Notes under the pieces: generated by a model | The model's input: only the letters and a program-made list of their open reading frames with translations | The model's database searches: none | What the model was told of the DNA's origin: nothing | Translations under genes and position numbers: made by a program | Source: Porphyromonas gingivicanis JCM 15907 | GTDB taxonomy: Bacteria; Bacteroidota; Bacteroidia; Bacteroidales; Porphyromonadaceae | Length of the DNA stretch: 64,000 nt | Assembly (NCBI RefSeq): GCF_000614585.1 | Contig: NZ_BAKX01000006.1 | Span: 52,770 to 116,769, forward strand | Direction: 5' to 3' | Shown: piece after piece, positions 18,680-28,680 of the stretch | How the letters are laid out: each line of letters opens with the position of its first letter | Position numbering within the stretch: the stretch's first letter is position 1

Positions 18680-19396
18680 ATGATGACAGTAAACACCCCC
18701 TCGATTGCTTCCACGGAAGCCTTTATCCTAATAAAAGAACTTCATAAAAGGTTCGACACTTTAGAAGTACTCAAAGGTATCAATCTCTCTATTCGTAAGG
18801 GGGAGATTGTTTCCATCGTGGGACCCAGTGGAGCGGGAAAAACAACCCTCTTACAGATAGTAGGTACACTTGACACTCCTACCTCTGGCGAGGTTTGGAT
18901 AAATGGTATCAATCCGCATACTTTGTCCGAGAAGAAACAGGCTCTTTTCCGTAATCAAAAGATTGGTTTCGTCTTTCAGTTTCACGAACTCCTCCCAGAG
19001 TTTTCCGCACAAGAAAATATCGCCATTCCCGCGATGATGGCAGGAGTGAGACAGAAAGAGGCTATGAAACAAGCAGAAGAGATGCTGGTACGATTAGGTT
19101 TAAAAGAACGACTAAAGCACAAACCACGAGAGCTATCGGGCGGAGAGAAGCAACGTGTAGCCGTGGCCCGTTCACTCATCAATCGCCCTGATGTACTCCT
19201 TGCCGATGAACCTTCGGGGAGTTTGGATAGTAACAATAAAGAGGAGTTGCACCAACTCTTCTTCGAACTGCGCGAAGAGTTCCAGCAGACTATTATCATC
19301 GTTACCCACGATGAGCATCTCTCTCACTTGACAGATAGACGGATAGAATTAGTAGACGGAACTATTGTCTCGATAACTTCGCCTCGACATGAATAA
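18680..19396 (+). CDS. lolD: LolD-like ABC transporter ATP-binding protein
   Basis: A 238-residue soluble ATPase of the MacB/LolD branch: Walker [12 protein letters not shown] (about 54-64), Q-loop [17 protein letters not shown], signature [15 protein letters not shown], Walker [13 protein letters not shown] and switch His in VTHDEHLS. The Q-loop wording (FQFHxLLPEFxAxEN) is typical of lipoprotein-releasing LolD. No LolC/LolE permease gene is in the window, so the partner is elsewhere. The N-terminus starts MMTVNTPS; either Met could be used. It overlaps the next gene by 8 nt. Confidence 0.82.
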   Translation: MMTVNTPSIASTEAFILIKELHKRFDTLEVLKGINLSIRKGEIVSIVGPSGAGKTTLLQIVGTLDTPTSGEVWINGINPHTLSEKKQALFRNQKIGFVFQFHELLPEFSAQENIAIPAMMAGVRQKEAMKQAEEMLVRLGLKERLKHKPRELSGGEKQRVAVARSLINRPDVLLADEPSGSLDSNNKEELHQLFFELREEFQQTIIIVTHDEHLSHLTDRRIELVDGTIVSITSPRHE

Positions 19397-20078
19397 TCAG
19401 TTTTTTCACTTCAATAGAGGAGATCGGATGGTACTTTTGCTACTCCTTTTACTTTTGACCAGTGGAATTTTCCTTTTTCTTTTCTCTCCACAGAGCAAAG
19501 CGGATAGACTTCCCTCCTCTCTCGCCTTGGCAAAGGGAGATACACTAACTATACAAAAAGACCTACCCAGCACAGAAAGAGAGCAGCCCAAGACACAAAA
19601 TAGAGATACACTCGAAACAAATGACCACTATGTGGGTCCCCCTCAAACTCTTTCCTACACTCCGAAGAAACGTATCCCCAAAGGAATCGTACTCGACTTG
19701 AATAGAGTGGACTCGGCAACCCTTACGCAAGTTCCCAGCATAGGACCTACCTTTGCTCGTCGTATAATCAACTATCGCCAGCGTTTGGGAGGCTACTATA
19801 CAGTGCTACAGCTACAAGAAGTATATGGTATGACTCAAGAGAGATATGAAGAGATAAAGCCCTATTTCTCCATAGCATCGTTACCGAAACCCATACTATG
19901 GGACACTGTATCGTACAATGCTATACCTCGTCATCCATACCTCAACTATCTGCAACGCTCTGCCTTGGAACGTATCCTTTATAGGGAGGGGCGCATCGAA
20001 AGTTGGCAACAGCTTCGAAACCTATCGGAGTTTACCTTAGAAGACAGTATCCGACTTAGTCATTATTTCTCTTTCTAA
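19389..20078 (+). CDS. Helix-hairpin-helix protein, ComEA-like, membrane anchored
   Basis: A 229-residue protein with one N-terminal transmembrane helix (about 14-33, [19 protein letters not shown]), a low-complexity linker, then two helix-hairpin-helix units: [29 protein letters not shown] and, after a spacer, a second weaker unit near 195-225 ([15 protein letters not shown]). This is the domain order of Bacteroidetes ComEA-like proteins, which bind DNA without sequence specificity. It may act in DNA uptake or repair at the membrane; a role in competence is inference. It lies between the LolD-like and Sua5-like genes with tight spacing. Confidence 0.8.
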   Translation: MNNQFFHFNRGDRMVLLLLLLLLTSGIFLFLFSPQSKADRLPSSLALAKGDTLTIQKDLPSTEREQPKTQNRDTLETNDHYVGPPQTLSYTPKKRIPKGIVLDLNRVDSATLTQVPSIGPTFARRIINYRQRLGGYYTVLQLQEVYGMTQERYEEIKPYFSIASLPKPILWDTVSYNAIPRHPYLNYLQRSALERILYREGRIESWQQLRNLSEFTLEDSIRLSHYFSF

Positions 20079-20097
20079 CCCCTTTTACCCAGAAGCT

Positions 20098-20712
20098 ATG
20101 CTCACAAAAATTTATACTGACAATCCGAACTGGAATACAATCGACCAAGTCGTAGCCCAACTATTAGAGGGGCATATCATTATATATCCTACGGGCTTGG
20201 GTTATGCCTATGGATGCTCCGCTCTCAAACAGAGGGCTATCGAAAAAGTATGCACTCTAAAAGGGGTGGACTGGCGTAAGCACCGCTTAGCTGTAATGTG
20301 TCCTTCAATAAACTCTATATCGGAGTATGCCAAAGTGGACAATCATTCTTTCCAATACATCAAAGCTAACGAGAAAGAACCTATAACCTACATCCTGCCA
20401 GCCAAAACGGAACTTCCTAAAATGCTACAAAACAATCACGAAATAGGGATACGCCTCTCGCTACATCCTATAACTACGTTGCTTTTGGAGACCTTAGGTT
20501 CTCCTCTTTTGACAGCATCGTTACCGATACGTCACGAAGAGCCAGAATACCTTACCGACCCTGAGTTAATTGATGAATGCTATGGTAAAGAGGTCTACAC
20601 TATTATAGATGGAGGCGTTACATCAGGAGGTTATACCTCTATTATACGCCTCTCCCATGGAGAGGAAGAGGTGGTTCGAGAAGGTCAAAAAGGGTTTTCA
20701 ATTCTTTTATAA
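20098..20712 (+). CDS. Sua5/YciO/YrdC-family protein
   Basis: A 204-residue protein of the YrdC fold. The core IIIYPTGLGYAYGCSALK corresponds to the canonical YPTDTVYGLGC of threonylcarbamoyl-AMP synthases, but the Asp-Thr-Val is replaced by Gly-Leu-Gly. The following KGVDWRKHRLAVMC segment is the YciO-like lysine/arginine patch. Members of the YciO subgroup are close relatives of TsaC but are not always competent for t6A synthesis, so I avoid calling it tsaC. The C-terminal IDGGVTSGGYTSIIRL is the usual closing strand. It is three genes from the tcdA-like gene. Confidence 0.82.
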   Translation: MLTKIYTDNPNWNTIDQVVAQLLEGHIIIYPTGLGYAYGCSALKQRAIEKVCTLKGVDWRKHRLAVMCPSINSISEYAKVDNHSFQYIKANEKEPITYILPAKTELPKMLQNNHEIGIRLSLHPITTLLLETLGSPLLTASLPIRHEEPEYLTDPELIDECYGKEVYTIIDGGVTSGGYTSIIRLSHGEEEVVREGQKGFSILL

Positions 20713-20727
20713 CAATCAAACAAACGG

Positions 20728-22921
20728 ATGAAACAAACCTCCACCTACATTGCCTATCTACTTCTCTCCGCATTGCTCATAGGAGTTATTGTCGGATGTG
20801 CTAAGCAAGCTCTCCCGAGGGGGGACCTTACGACATGATTCCTCCGAAACTTATCCGAAGTATTCCCTCCAATGAGGCTATTAACATAGTCTCCAAAAAG
20901 ATAAAACTACGCTTCAATGAGAATGTCAAAGTAGAGAAACAAAACGAAAAGGTCTTCTTCTCTCCTCCACAACAGACTCCTCCGCGCATTTTACATGGTA
21001 CGGGCAAAACAATAACTATAATCTACGAAGATGATCTCAAACCCAATACGACCTATACCATCAACTTTACAGACGCTATTGTAGACCTCAACGAAGGCAA
21101 CCCTTTAGAGGGTTTCGTCTTTGCCTTCTCTACGGGTTCTTCTATAGATACTTTACAGATACGAGGGAAAGTAATTGATGCCCAAAGTTTGGCACCTGTA
21201 CCCGACATTTTGGTAGGAGTACATCATGATGGAAGCGATACTCTTTTCCAGAAACGTCCGCTACTTCGTGTAGCTCAGACCGACAACGAAGGCTCTTTTG
21301 TCATAAGCCATCTCGCCCCCGGAGCGTACCGACTTTTTGCACTAAACGACTTAGACCACTCCTTTAGTTACAGTCAACGAAGTGAAGGATTTGCTATCTC
21401 CGAGCAACTGGTTACAGCCGCACCTCCTCTGCACAAGCCCGAAGCTCCGCAAGAGTTGGACAAAGAGATAGAAAAAGTATCTACAGATACTCTTTCCCAG
21501 CAAGGAGTAGATACACTGACTGCAGGAGTACCCGCCATTAGTTCCATTGATTCGACAAAAATAGAGGGAGATTCTGTTTCCGTAGAGTTCCAAGATAGAG
21601 AATCTAACCTACTACTTTATTCGGTAGACCTCCCCAAGAAACAATTCTTGCAAAAGAGCAGTCGCCCCGATTCTCTGCGCCTTGTTTTCACATTCAATAC
21701 ACCCATAGAGGAATTACCTCAAGTCTCTTTACTCCACCCCGATATTGAACAAAAGCAATTATCACTACTACAACTCAATACCGAGCGAAAGGAAATAACC
21801 TATTGGTTAGGCGACCCCTCTGTCTACCAGCGAGACACATTAGAAGTACAAATAAACTATGCAGCCACCGATTCCTTGGAACAAGTTTATACGCAAATAG
21901 ATACTCTCTCGCTCGCACATCGCAAAAAAGAGAGGCGCAGTAGACCATCGCTAAAAAAGTCTAAAGCCTCCGCCTCAACTCCTACCGGGGATTCCATACG
22001 CCTTGACAGTACGAAAACATCACTACGGTTAGTGAGTGTGGAGCAGAAGAAGTTGGAACGCTGGTATAAGGGTTCGACACAAGATACTGTACAAATCTTC
22101 ATCACCGAGCCCATAGCCCAAGTAGATAGCACTAAAGTACATCTATATTCGGTAAAAGATAGTATAGAAACGCCCGAACCCTTTACCTTGGGAAGCGTTC
22201 CCTACGATCCTTGTGCTTTGCACCTACTTACCAATTATCAATATGGGACGAATTATAAATTGGTAGTAGACTCTACAGCTATTCAAAGCATATATGGTGC
22301 TATGAGTCGCAAGGGAGAAATTCTTTTCTCAGTGGAGAGTGAAGAGAAGTTCGGAGCTTTGCAATTCACTTTCCCCGAATTACCTCAGGGCGGAGATCTC
22401 TACATTGATTTACTGAACGAAAAGAACGAAATACTAATTACCTTTCCTCTCAAAGATAGTACTCTATATATCAACAATCTACCCCCTGCGAACTATTTCG
22501 CACGTATGTGGGTAGACCTGAACAACAATGCCCTTTGGGATCCTGCCTCCTATCCGAGCCGAAAAGCAGAACCTGTCTATTTCTATCCCCAAGCGCTATC
22601 TGTACAGGCTAAGTTTACCTCTGAGGAGACTTGGCTATTCAACAAACTCCCACTTCAAAAGCAACGCCCATCGGGCTTGCAAAGCCCCTTCAAAGAGAGT
22701 AAGAGTAGCCAACAAGGAGGGAGTAAAAAGAATCTGAACGAAGAATACATTCAACGCATGCGAGAGCGATATGGAGATAAATGGAATCCCTCCAATAGAG
22801 ATCGCAAGATATTAGGTCTACCCTCCGAGCCGAGGAAAAAGCACAACGAGAGGCAGAGAAGAAAGAGCACAAGAAAGGAGAACCATCTAAAGAGGAGAAA
22901 CCGACAGAATCCAAGAAATAG
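20728..22921 (+). CDS. Ig-like domain lipoprotein (two frameshifts)
   Basis: About 731 residues when repaired. The ATG at 20728 gives a lipoprotein signal peptide with Cys24 in the lipobox (GVIVGC). A G6 run at 20819-20824 breaks the frame; a seventh G gives PRGGPYDMIPPKLIRS, matching the GGPxDxxPP entry that starts the Big_5 (SbsA-like) Ig domain in this Bacteroidetes family. The Ig domain covers roughly residues 36-140, followed by a carboxypeptidase-regulatory-like segment (LQIRGKVIDAQSLAPVPDIL) and long beta-rich stretches. A second break near 22828 turns the end into an arginine-rich tail; with one more base it reads AEEKAQREAEKKEHKKGEP and stops at 22921. It is probably an outer-membrane-anchored surface or periplasmic protein of unknown role. 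Confidence 0.8.
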
Positions 22922-22996
22922 TCATTAGAGCTATTAGTCTCTACACATAGGTATCTTTCTCTACAAAATTCTCTACAACAAACGCATAATGTGATA

Positions 22997-24201
22997 ATGA
23001 ACGACAAGCTCTATTCAGAAAGCTTCGCCGACCGCTAAACATTCTGTTGGCTTTAGTCGCCCTTATTGTAGCCACGGTGCCGATATTACTCTCCCAAAAG
23101 CTACATAAAAGGCTGGTTGCTGAAGAGCGTGCCAAGATGGAGCTCTGGGCTTCCTCGACAGAGGCCTTAGCAAGCAATGAAGCCGACGCTTCGCTCAATG
23201 TATTACTCTCTATTATCCGTTCCAACAAAACGATACCCGTTATCCTCTGTAACAAGGCGGATTCTATCATTTCTTACAACAACATAGAACTTAAACAGGG
23301 AGTAGATACTCTCCAAAAGCTGTCGCACACACTAACGAACTTCAAGAAACGTTACCCTCCTATCGTTATCGACTTGGGCGAACAAGGGCGACAATACCTC
23401 TACTACTCCGATAGCTCTACGCTCCAAGAGCTCTTTATCTTCCCTTCCATTCAGATATTCATTTTCATCTTCTTTGTACTCATCCTCATTATTGCTTGGT
23501 ATCTGGCACAAAAAAATGCTCAAAATAAACTTTGGATAGGTCTATCGAAAGAGACGGCACACCAATTGGGTACCCCCATCTCCTCACTAATGGCATGGAC
23601 AGAATTGCTCCAAGGAGAACTCCAAGATGTAACTCCCATAGATGAGATGAACAAAGATATAGAGCGACTGCAAACCATAGCACATCGCTTCCAAAAGATT
23701 GGTTCTGCCCCACAATACGAAGAGCGTAATATAACCCACGATATAACCCAAATAGTCCAATATATGGAACAACGCATCAGCAAGGGGGTAACTATCTTTT
23801 TAGATGTACCGAAGAAAGATGTTATTCGCATCAAGCTAATCCCTTCTTTGTGGAGCTGGGTTATCGAAAATCTCATCAAAAATGCAGTCGATGCTATGAA
23901 GGGAAAGGGCGAGATAACTATTACTTTAGAGCAAAAGGGCAAGTATGCCCTAATAGATATAACAGATACAGGAAAAGGAATCCCTCCCAGAGATCGGCGC
24001 AAAGTATTTCACCCCGGATTTACTACTAAGAAGCATGGTTGGGGATTGGGGCTGTCGCTGGCTCGCCGTATCGTAGAGGTTTACCACCATGGTAGGATAA
24101 CTATACTCCGAAGCGAAGTGGGTATTGGTACTACTTTCCGTATAAAACTTCCCTTAGATGGAGAAAAAAGTGTCTCTCTCTGGCATTACAAGCGCAATTA
24201 A
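22997..24201 (+). CDS. Orphan sensor histidine kinase (frameshift at start)
   Basis: About 401 residues. The ATG at 22997 needs one extra A (AA to AAA at 23000) to read MKRQALFRKLRRPLNILLALVALIVATV, a basic N-terminus followed by helix 1. A periplasmic sensor follows, then helix 2 at about 155-172 (IFIFIFFVLILIIAWYLA). The kinase core has the H-box KETAHQLGTPISSLM, N-box NLIKNAVDAM and G-box DTGKGIPP with FTTKKHGWGLGLSL. The H-box wording (AHQLGTP) is that of a Bacteroidetes kinase family. No response regulator lies adjacent. It ends the long rightward block, 75 nt after the lipoprotein gene; sensing envelope state is a guess from the neighbours. Confidence 0.85.
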
Positions 24202-24365
24202 CTCTCTACTCTTTCCTAAGGGAGACCCTATTTCCCTCTTTCATACTCCCTCTCTATACTTTTCCGTACCCCTATTCTGAAAACCATTCTGAAAAGCACT
24301 ATCATCGCTATTCAAAAGATACTTACAGACCTTCCAGTGTATTGACTAAAAAATTGGAGAGGTCT

Positions 24366-24407
24366 TAAAAAAGAATTCCTTCTGCTCCATTTCGGAAACA
24401 GAAGGAA
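24366..24407 (-). terminator. Rho-independent terminator of tig
   Basis: TTCCTTCTG (24376-24384) pairs perfectly with CAGAAGGAA (24399-24407); read on the minus strand it is followed by TTCTTTTTTAAG. It lies about 70 nt after the tig stop. Confidence 0.8.
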
Positions 24408-24479
24408 ACTCTTCCACTTTATCAGTAAATAGTATGAAAATGATGCTTATTCATCAAGCCCCATAAGGACTTCTACAAT

Positions 24480-25844
24480 TTAGGCTTCAGAGGGTTGAAA
24501 GAGTGCATCAAACTCGTCCATAGAAACCTCTTTTTCTTCGAGTGTAACCTTATCAAATAAATTGTCTGCCAATAGACGGATAAGAGCATTCAATTCAATT
24601 TCAGCACGCACATTACCCTCTTCTAACTGGCGTTTAGCAATATCGTCAATAAGATTCTCGGGAAGACCTCCGTAACCAAAGCTCGCCATACGGGCTGCTA
24701 CAGTACGACGCATCTCTGCAAGTACATCTTCTTCTGTAAGCTGTACCCCTTCTTGCTCTGCCAAAGAACGGATACCTGTAGTAAGTACTACATAGTCTAC
24801 AATAGCCTTGTAGCTCTCTTCGGTAACCTCTTCTTCTTTATTGTTTTTCTGTACCTCTGCAACGAAAGGACGGAAGGTTTCATCATCAATAATGGGTTGT
24901 CCCATCTTCTCCTTGATAAACTCTACAAGAGCATTGACAAAGAGGTTACGAGAGGCTTTATCCAACTCTTCTGCACGCATCTTAGCCAGCTCTTCACGAT
25001 ACGCTTTTTCGTCCTTAACGTTGGTATCTTCTCCAAAAACCTTCTTATAAAGCTCTTCGCCTAATTCAGCAGGTACAAAGTGATTGATAGTAGTAACCTC
25101 GAAATTAAAATCTCCCTTATGTGCCTCAGCCTCTTCTTTAGAAAGTTTCAACATACTAGCAAGGAGAGCAATCTCTTCACCATCGGCCTTGAAAGGATTG
25201 AAGCGAATTACTTGATTGATATTCGCATCGGCAAACTTAGCCTTCTCTTCTTCTGAAGCAAAAGTAGAGGGGAGCAACAAAACTTCCTCTACACGAAGCC
25301 CACCCTCAAGAGGAGTACCATCTTCGGCAAGCTCTACGAGCAAACCACGCATAGAGTCCTCGGCAGTAGCCTTCTCAGTTTGCTCCATTTTTCCATAGCG
25401 ACGACGCATTTCTTCGTCTACCTTATCAAGCAGGGCATCGTCCATTTTCACTCTATGGAAGGGAAGTTTTACCGATTTATCAATGGTTATATTTACGTCG
25501 GGAGCCAATGCTACGCGGAAAGTGTACGAGAAGTTGTCGTTCTTCTCCACATCCTGATCATGGGGCATCATTACAGGGTTACCAATGTAAGAGACCTTAT
25601 TCTCCTGAAGTGTTTTGATGAGCGAGTCGCCAACAAGTTTGTTAAGCTCCTCTGCCTTCACAGAAGCACCATATTTCTGTGCAATGAGTGCCGCAGGTAC
25701 CATACCTTTACGGAAACCAGGCATATTGATTTCTTTGCGCAGTTTACGCAAGCTCTTCTCTACCGAAGCAGCATAATCTTCCTTTTCAAGAGAAATCGTA
25801 ATAACTCCTCTGCGGGGTTCTTCTGTTACAAACGTACTATTCAT
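24480..25844 (-). CDS. tig: Trigger factor
   Basis: A 454-residue ribosome-associated chaperone that meets nascent chains at the exit tunnel. The ribosome-docking loop GFRKGMVPAALI (canonical GFRxGxxP) is at about 43-54. The central FKBP-like domain is present but divergent (DSMRGLLVELAEDGTPLEGG), as in other Bacteroidetes trigger factors, and peptidyl-prolyl isomerase activity may be low. The C-terminal helical domain with long charged helices (KDEKAYREELAKMRAEELDK) completes the family layout. It has its own promoter and terminator. Acidic C-terminal tail as expected. Confidence 0.93.
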   Translation of the reverse strand: MNSTFVTEEPRRGVITISLEKEDYAASVEKSLRKLRKEINMPGFRKGMVPAALIAQKYGASVKAEELNKLVGDSLIKTLQENKVSYIGNPVMMPHDQDVEKNDNFSYTFRVALAPDVNITIDKSVKLPFHRVKMDDALLDKVDEEMRRRYGKMEQTEKATAEDSMRGLLVELAEDGTPLEGGLRVEEVLLLPSTFASEEEKAKFADANINQVIRFNPFKADGEEIALLASMLKLSKEEAEAHKGDFNFEVTTINHFVPAELGEELYKKVFGEDTNVKDEKAYREELAKMRAEELDKASRNLFVNALVEFIKEKMGQPIIDDETFRPFVAEVQKNNKEEEVTEESYKAIVDYVVLTTGIRSLAEQEGVQLTEEDVLAEMRRTVAARMASFGYGGLPENLIDDIAKRQLEEGNVRAEIELNALIRLLADNLFDKVTLEEKEVSMDEFDALFQPSEA

Positions 25845-25901
25845 CTTTTATCTCTATTGTAAAATCTTTTTATCCTATGTAATTCACAAATGTACAAGGC
25901 A

Positions 25902-25932
25902 CAAAGGTAGCACAAATCCGCTTGGTGTACAA
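25902..25932 (-). promoter_or_regulatory. Bacteroidetes-type promoter of tig
   Basis: On the minus strand, TTTG ending at 25930, 20 nt, then TACCTTTG (25909-25902). It is 58 nt upstream of the tig ATG. Confidence 0.72.
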
Positions 25933-26109
25933 ATCGAATATCCAAAGGTTAGAAGCATATATATTCCTAACGCAGAGAGATAAGTAAGAGAGAGTGAGAG
26001 TAGAAGTTAAGACAGAAAGTAGAGGAACTCTGCACCTCGCTTTTTGGGAAGGCTTCTCTCGACCCAAATGGTCTCTTAAAAGTATTCTATAATTGCTTAC
26101 AAACATCCA

Positions 26110-26200
26110 TCTCTTTAGGGTTAATCCTAATGCCACAAACCTTCTGTGCAAACTGCCGTAACTATAACCCTTTTAGCTCAAAGGATTATAGGTTACAAAG
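26110..26200 (-). repeat. Dispersed palindromic element, copy 3 (diverged, inverted)
   Basis: Read on the minus strand, the block CGGCAGTTTGCACAGA matches CGGCAGTTTACACAGA of copy 2, preceded by AAAAGGGTTA and followed by GGCATTAGGATTAACC as in the tail of copy 1. The plus-strand part 26160-26196 also forms a hairpin. It is the only notable content of the tig-gpmA gap besides the two promoters. Confidence 0.55.
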
Positions 26201-26440
26201 CTATCGTTATCTAAGGAGCATATATGCCCTTTGTGTAGGAAAATAAGAAGTAGTAAGAAGCAATCTTATCAAAGGAGAAGGGAGAAAAAATAAAGTAGAG
26301 TATTCCTAAGGAAAAGTCTTTTTCTTCCTTCTTGGCGAAACAAATAGTTGTTACAATATGAAATAGAAGAAGAAAGACCTTCCGAGGAGGGTTCTTAACG
26401 TTTGCACGGGAAGAGAGTAGGTAAGGGGATAGAAAAAGCG

Positions 26441-26448
26441 TATCTTTG
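26441..26448 (+). promoter_or_regulatory. Candidate -7 element of gpmA promoter
   Basis: TATCTTTG, 31 nt before the gpmA ATG. No clear TTG at -33. Confidence 0.45.
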
Positions 26449-26479
26449 CCTTGTAGATAAATCAATAAATGAATAAGCT

Positions 26480-27226
26480 ATGAAACGTTTAGTATTGTTA
26501 CGCCACGGAGAAAGTGTGTGGAATAAAGAGAATAGGTTTACCGGATGGACCGATGTAGATCTTTCAGAAAAGGGAGTAGAAGAGGCACATAAAGCTGGCA
26601 AGTTGCTCCGCTCTGAAGGATTTCGTTTTGCTAAGGCTTATACTTCCTACCTCAAAAGAGCCGTAAAAACGCTCAATGTGGTACTTGACGAAATGGATTT
26701 AGACTGGATACCCGTAGAGAAATCGTGGAAACTTAACGAAAAACACTACGGAGAGCTTCAAGGGTTAAATAAATCAGAAATGGCGGAAAAATATGGAGAC
26801 GAGCAGGTACATATCTGGCGTCGTAGCTATGATGTACCCCCTCATGCAATGGAAAAGGAAGATGCCCGCTCTCCTTTCTCAGATCCCCGATATGCAGGTG
26901 TACCAGCAGAGTGTTTGCCCCTTACAGAAGCCCTTAAAGACACCGTTGAGCGTATCCGCCCCTACTGGGAAGAAGTAATCCGCCCCGATGTGCAAAAACA
27001 GGGAGAAATCATCATCGCAGCCCATGGCAATAGTTTACGTGGCATTATCAAAATCCTAAAAAACATCTCGGACGAAGACATTCCAGCTCTAAACCTTCCA
27101 ACAGCTGTACCCTATCTTTTTGAATTTGATGACAATATGAATTTGGTAGCAGACCGCTTCCTCGGAGACCCCGATGAGATACGTGCGTTGCAAGAGGCTG
27201 TAGCTAACCAAGGCAAAAAGAAATAA
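26480..27226 (+). CDS. gpmA: 2,3-bisphosphoglycerate-dependent phosphoglycerate mutase
   Basis: A 248-residue cytosolic glycolytic enzyme interconverting 3- and 2-phosphoglycerate. The phospho-acceptor motif [10 protein letters not shown] places the catalytic His at residue 9; it is followed by [14 protein letters not shown]. The second catalytic His is in AAHGNSLRG (about 181), and [16 protein letters not shown] carries the conserved acid-base Glu. Length and motifs match GpmA rather than broader phosphatases. It is followed 12 nt later by lpdA, so the two are co-transcribed. Confidence 0.96.
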   Translation: MKRLVLLRHGESVWNKENRFTGWTDVDLSEKGVEEAHKAGKLLRSEGFRFAKAYTSYLKRAVKTLNVVLDEMDLDWIPVEKSWKLNEKHYGELQGLNKSEMAEKYGDEQVHIWRRSYDVPPHAMEKEDARSPFSDPRYAGVPAECLPLTEALKDTVERIRPYWEEVIRPDVQKQGEIIIAAHGNSLRGIIKILKNISDEDIPALNLPTAVPYLFEFDDNMNLVADRFLGDPDEIRALQEAVANQGKKK

Positions 27227-27238
27227 AATCAACAGAAA

Positions 27239-28591
27239 ATGCTATACGATGTAATTATTGTAGGCGGTGGTCCTGGAGGGTACACCGCTGCTGAGCGTGC
27301 CGCTCGTCATGGTCTTACAACTCTTTTGGTAGAGAAGAGAGCCTTAGGAGGAGTATGCCTCAATGAGGGGTGTATCCCGACAAAAACCTTGCTTTACTCT
27401 TCTAAAACGTGGAGCAGTGTGCAGACAGCTGGTAAATATGGTATCGAAGCCGAGGCTAAGCAGTTCTTAATGGACAAAGTAAGCGCGCGTAAAGGCAAAG
27501 TTGTACGCAAGTTAGTGGCTGGAATTAAGGCTAAGATGACCGCAGCAGGAGTAACTGTTGTAACAGAAGAAGCTGTGGTACAACCCAAATCGGCAGAAGG
27601 GTATCCCGTCCAAGTAGGCGAAGAAACCTACATAGCAAAGAACCTTATTCTTGCTACTGGTAGCGAAACTGCCATTCCTCCCATTCCCGGTTTGGACTCT
27701 ATCGAGTACTGGACAAGCCGAGAGGCGTTGGAAAGCAAAGAGCTACCCCAATCTATCGCCATCATTGGTGGTGGAGTAATCGGTATGGAGTTTGCCGCTT
27801 TCTTTGCCAAAGTAGGCGTAGAAGTACACGTTATCGAGATGCTTCCCGAGATTTTGGGTGGTATGGATAGCGAGATGGGGGCTTTACTTCGTGATGAGTA
27901 CTCCAAATTGGGCGTTAAATTCTACTTGGAACACAAAGTAACAGCTATATCTCCCGAGGGCATTACCGTAGAGTTCGAGGGCAATAGTAGTTGCATTGCC
28001 ACCGAAAAAGTGCTTTTAAGCGTAGGTAGGCGTCCCGTAATAACAGGCACAGAGGCTTTGGGTCTCGAAATGGCAGGCAGAGGCATCAAAGTAGATGCAC
28101 AGATGCGTACCTCACAGCCCAACGTATATGCTATCGGCGACATTACAGGCTTCTCCCTGTTGGCACATACCGCTGTTCGAGAAGGAGAGGTAGCCGTAGA
28201 TACCATTTTGGGCAAGCAAGTGGCAATGAGCTACAAAGCTATCCCGGGCATCATCTATACCCACCCCGAAGTGGCTGGAGTAGGGAAAACCGAAGATCAA
28301 CTACGCAACGAAGGTATCTCTTACCATAAGCATCAATTACCTATGGCTTTTGCAGGTAGATTTGTGGCAGAAAATGAGATGGCAAATGGACTTTGCAAGA
28401 TATTGCTCGATGACAATGGGTATATTTTGGGAGCTCACATCATCGGAAACCCTGCCAGCGAATTGATTGTTACCGTTGCCGTAGCTATAGAACATGGTAT
28501 CAAGGCGCACGATTTAGCAGCTGTGGTATTCCCTCACCCCACCGTAGGGGAAATCATCAAAGAGGTTATCGAATCACCAGAAGTAAAATAA
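27239..28591 (+). CDS. lpdA: Dihydrolipoyl dehydrogenase
   Basis: A 450-residue flavoprotein of the disulfide oxidoreductase family. The FAD loop GGGPGGYTAAERAARHG begins at about residue 8, the redox cysteine pair is in GGVCLNEGCIPTK, the NAD loop GGGVIGMEFAA is central, the second FAD motif is NVYAIGDITGFSLLAHTA, and the C-terminal catalytic His/Glu are in FPHPTVGEIIKE. It re-oxidises lipoamide in 2-oxoacid dehydrogenase or glycine-cleavage complexes. No E1/E2 or gcv genes are nearby, so which complex it serves is unknown; a free-standing lpd is usual in anaerobic Bacteroidales. It is the last gene before a bidirectional terminator. Confidence 0.94.
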   Translation: MLYDVIIVGGGPGGYTAAERAARHGLTTLLVEKRALGGVCLNEGCIPTKTLLYSSKTWSSVQTAGKYGIEAEAKQFLMDKVSARKGKVVRKLVAGIKAKMTAAGVTVVTEEAVVQPKSAEGYPVQVGEETYIAKNLILATGSETAIPPIPGLDSIEYWTSREALESKELPQSIAIIGGGVIGMEFAAFFAKVGVEVHVIEMLPEILGGMDSEMGALLRDEYSKLGVKFYLEHKVTAISPEGITVEFEGNSSCIATEKVLLSVGRRPVITGTEALGLEMAGRGIKVDAQMRTSQPNVYAIGDITGFSLLAHTAVREGEVAVDTILGKQVAMSYKAIPGIIYTHPEVAGVGKTEDQLRNEGISYHKHQLPMAFAGRFVAENEMANGLCKILLDDNGYILGAHIIGNPASELIVTVAVAIEHGIKAHDLAAVVFPHPTVGEIIKEVIESPEVK

Positions 28592-28619
28592 GTCCGAACC
28601 ATTGGTCGTGAGCTTTCAA

Positions 28620-28668
28620 AAAGAGGGCTGTGGCAAAACTAAATTTGCCGCAGCCCTCTCTTTTCTCT
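28620..28668 (+). terminator. Terminator of gpmA-lpdA, shared with convergent gene
   Basis: AGAGGGCTGTGGCAAA pairs with the TTTGCCGCAGCCCTCT arm up to 28659, with T-rich sequence after it on plus. It lies between convergent stops, so it may serve both. Confidence 0.85.
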
Positions 28669-28680
28669 TTAGGATTTTAC

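Noticed and set aside
20819..20824. Phase-variable G tract controlling the lipoprotein
   Set aside because: Six G is short for phase variation and the gene has a second break elsewhere; many other genes show similar one-base losses, so error is simpler.
26211..26601. Short minus-strand frames upstream of gpmA
   Set aside because: AT-rich, low-complexity translations that run into the gpmA promoter and coding region.
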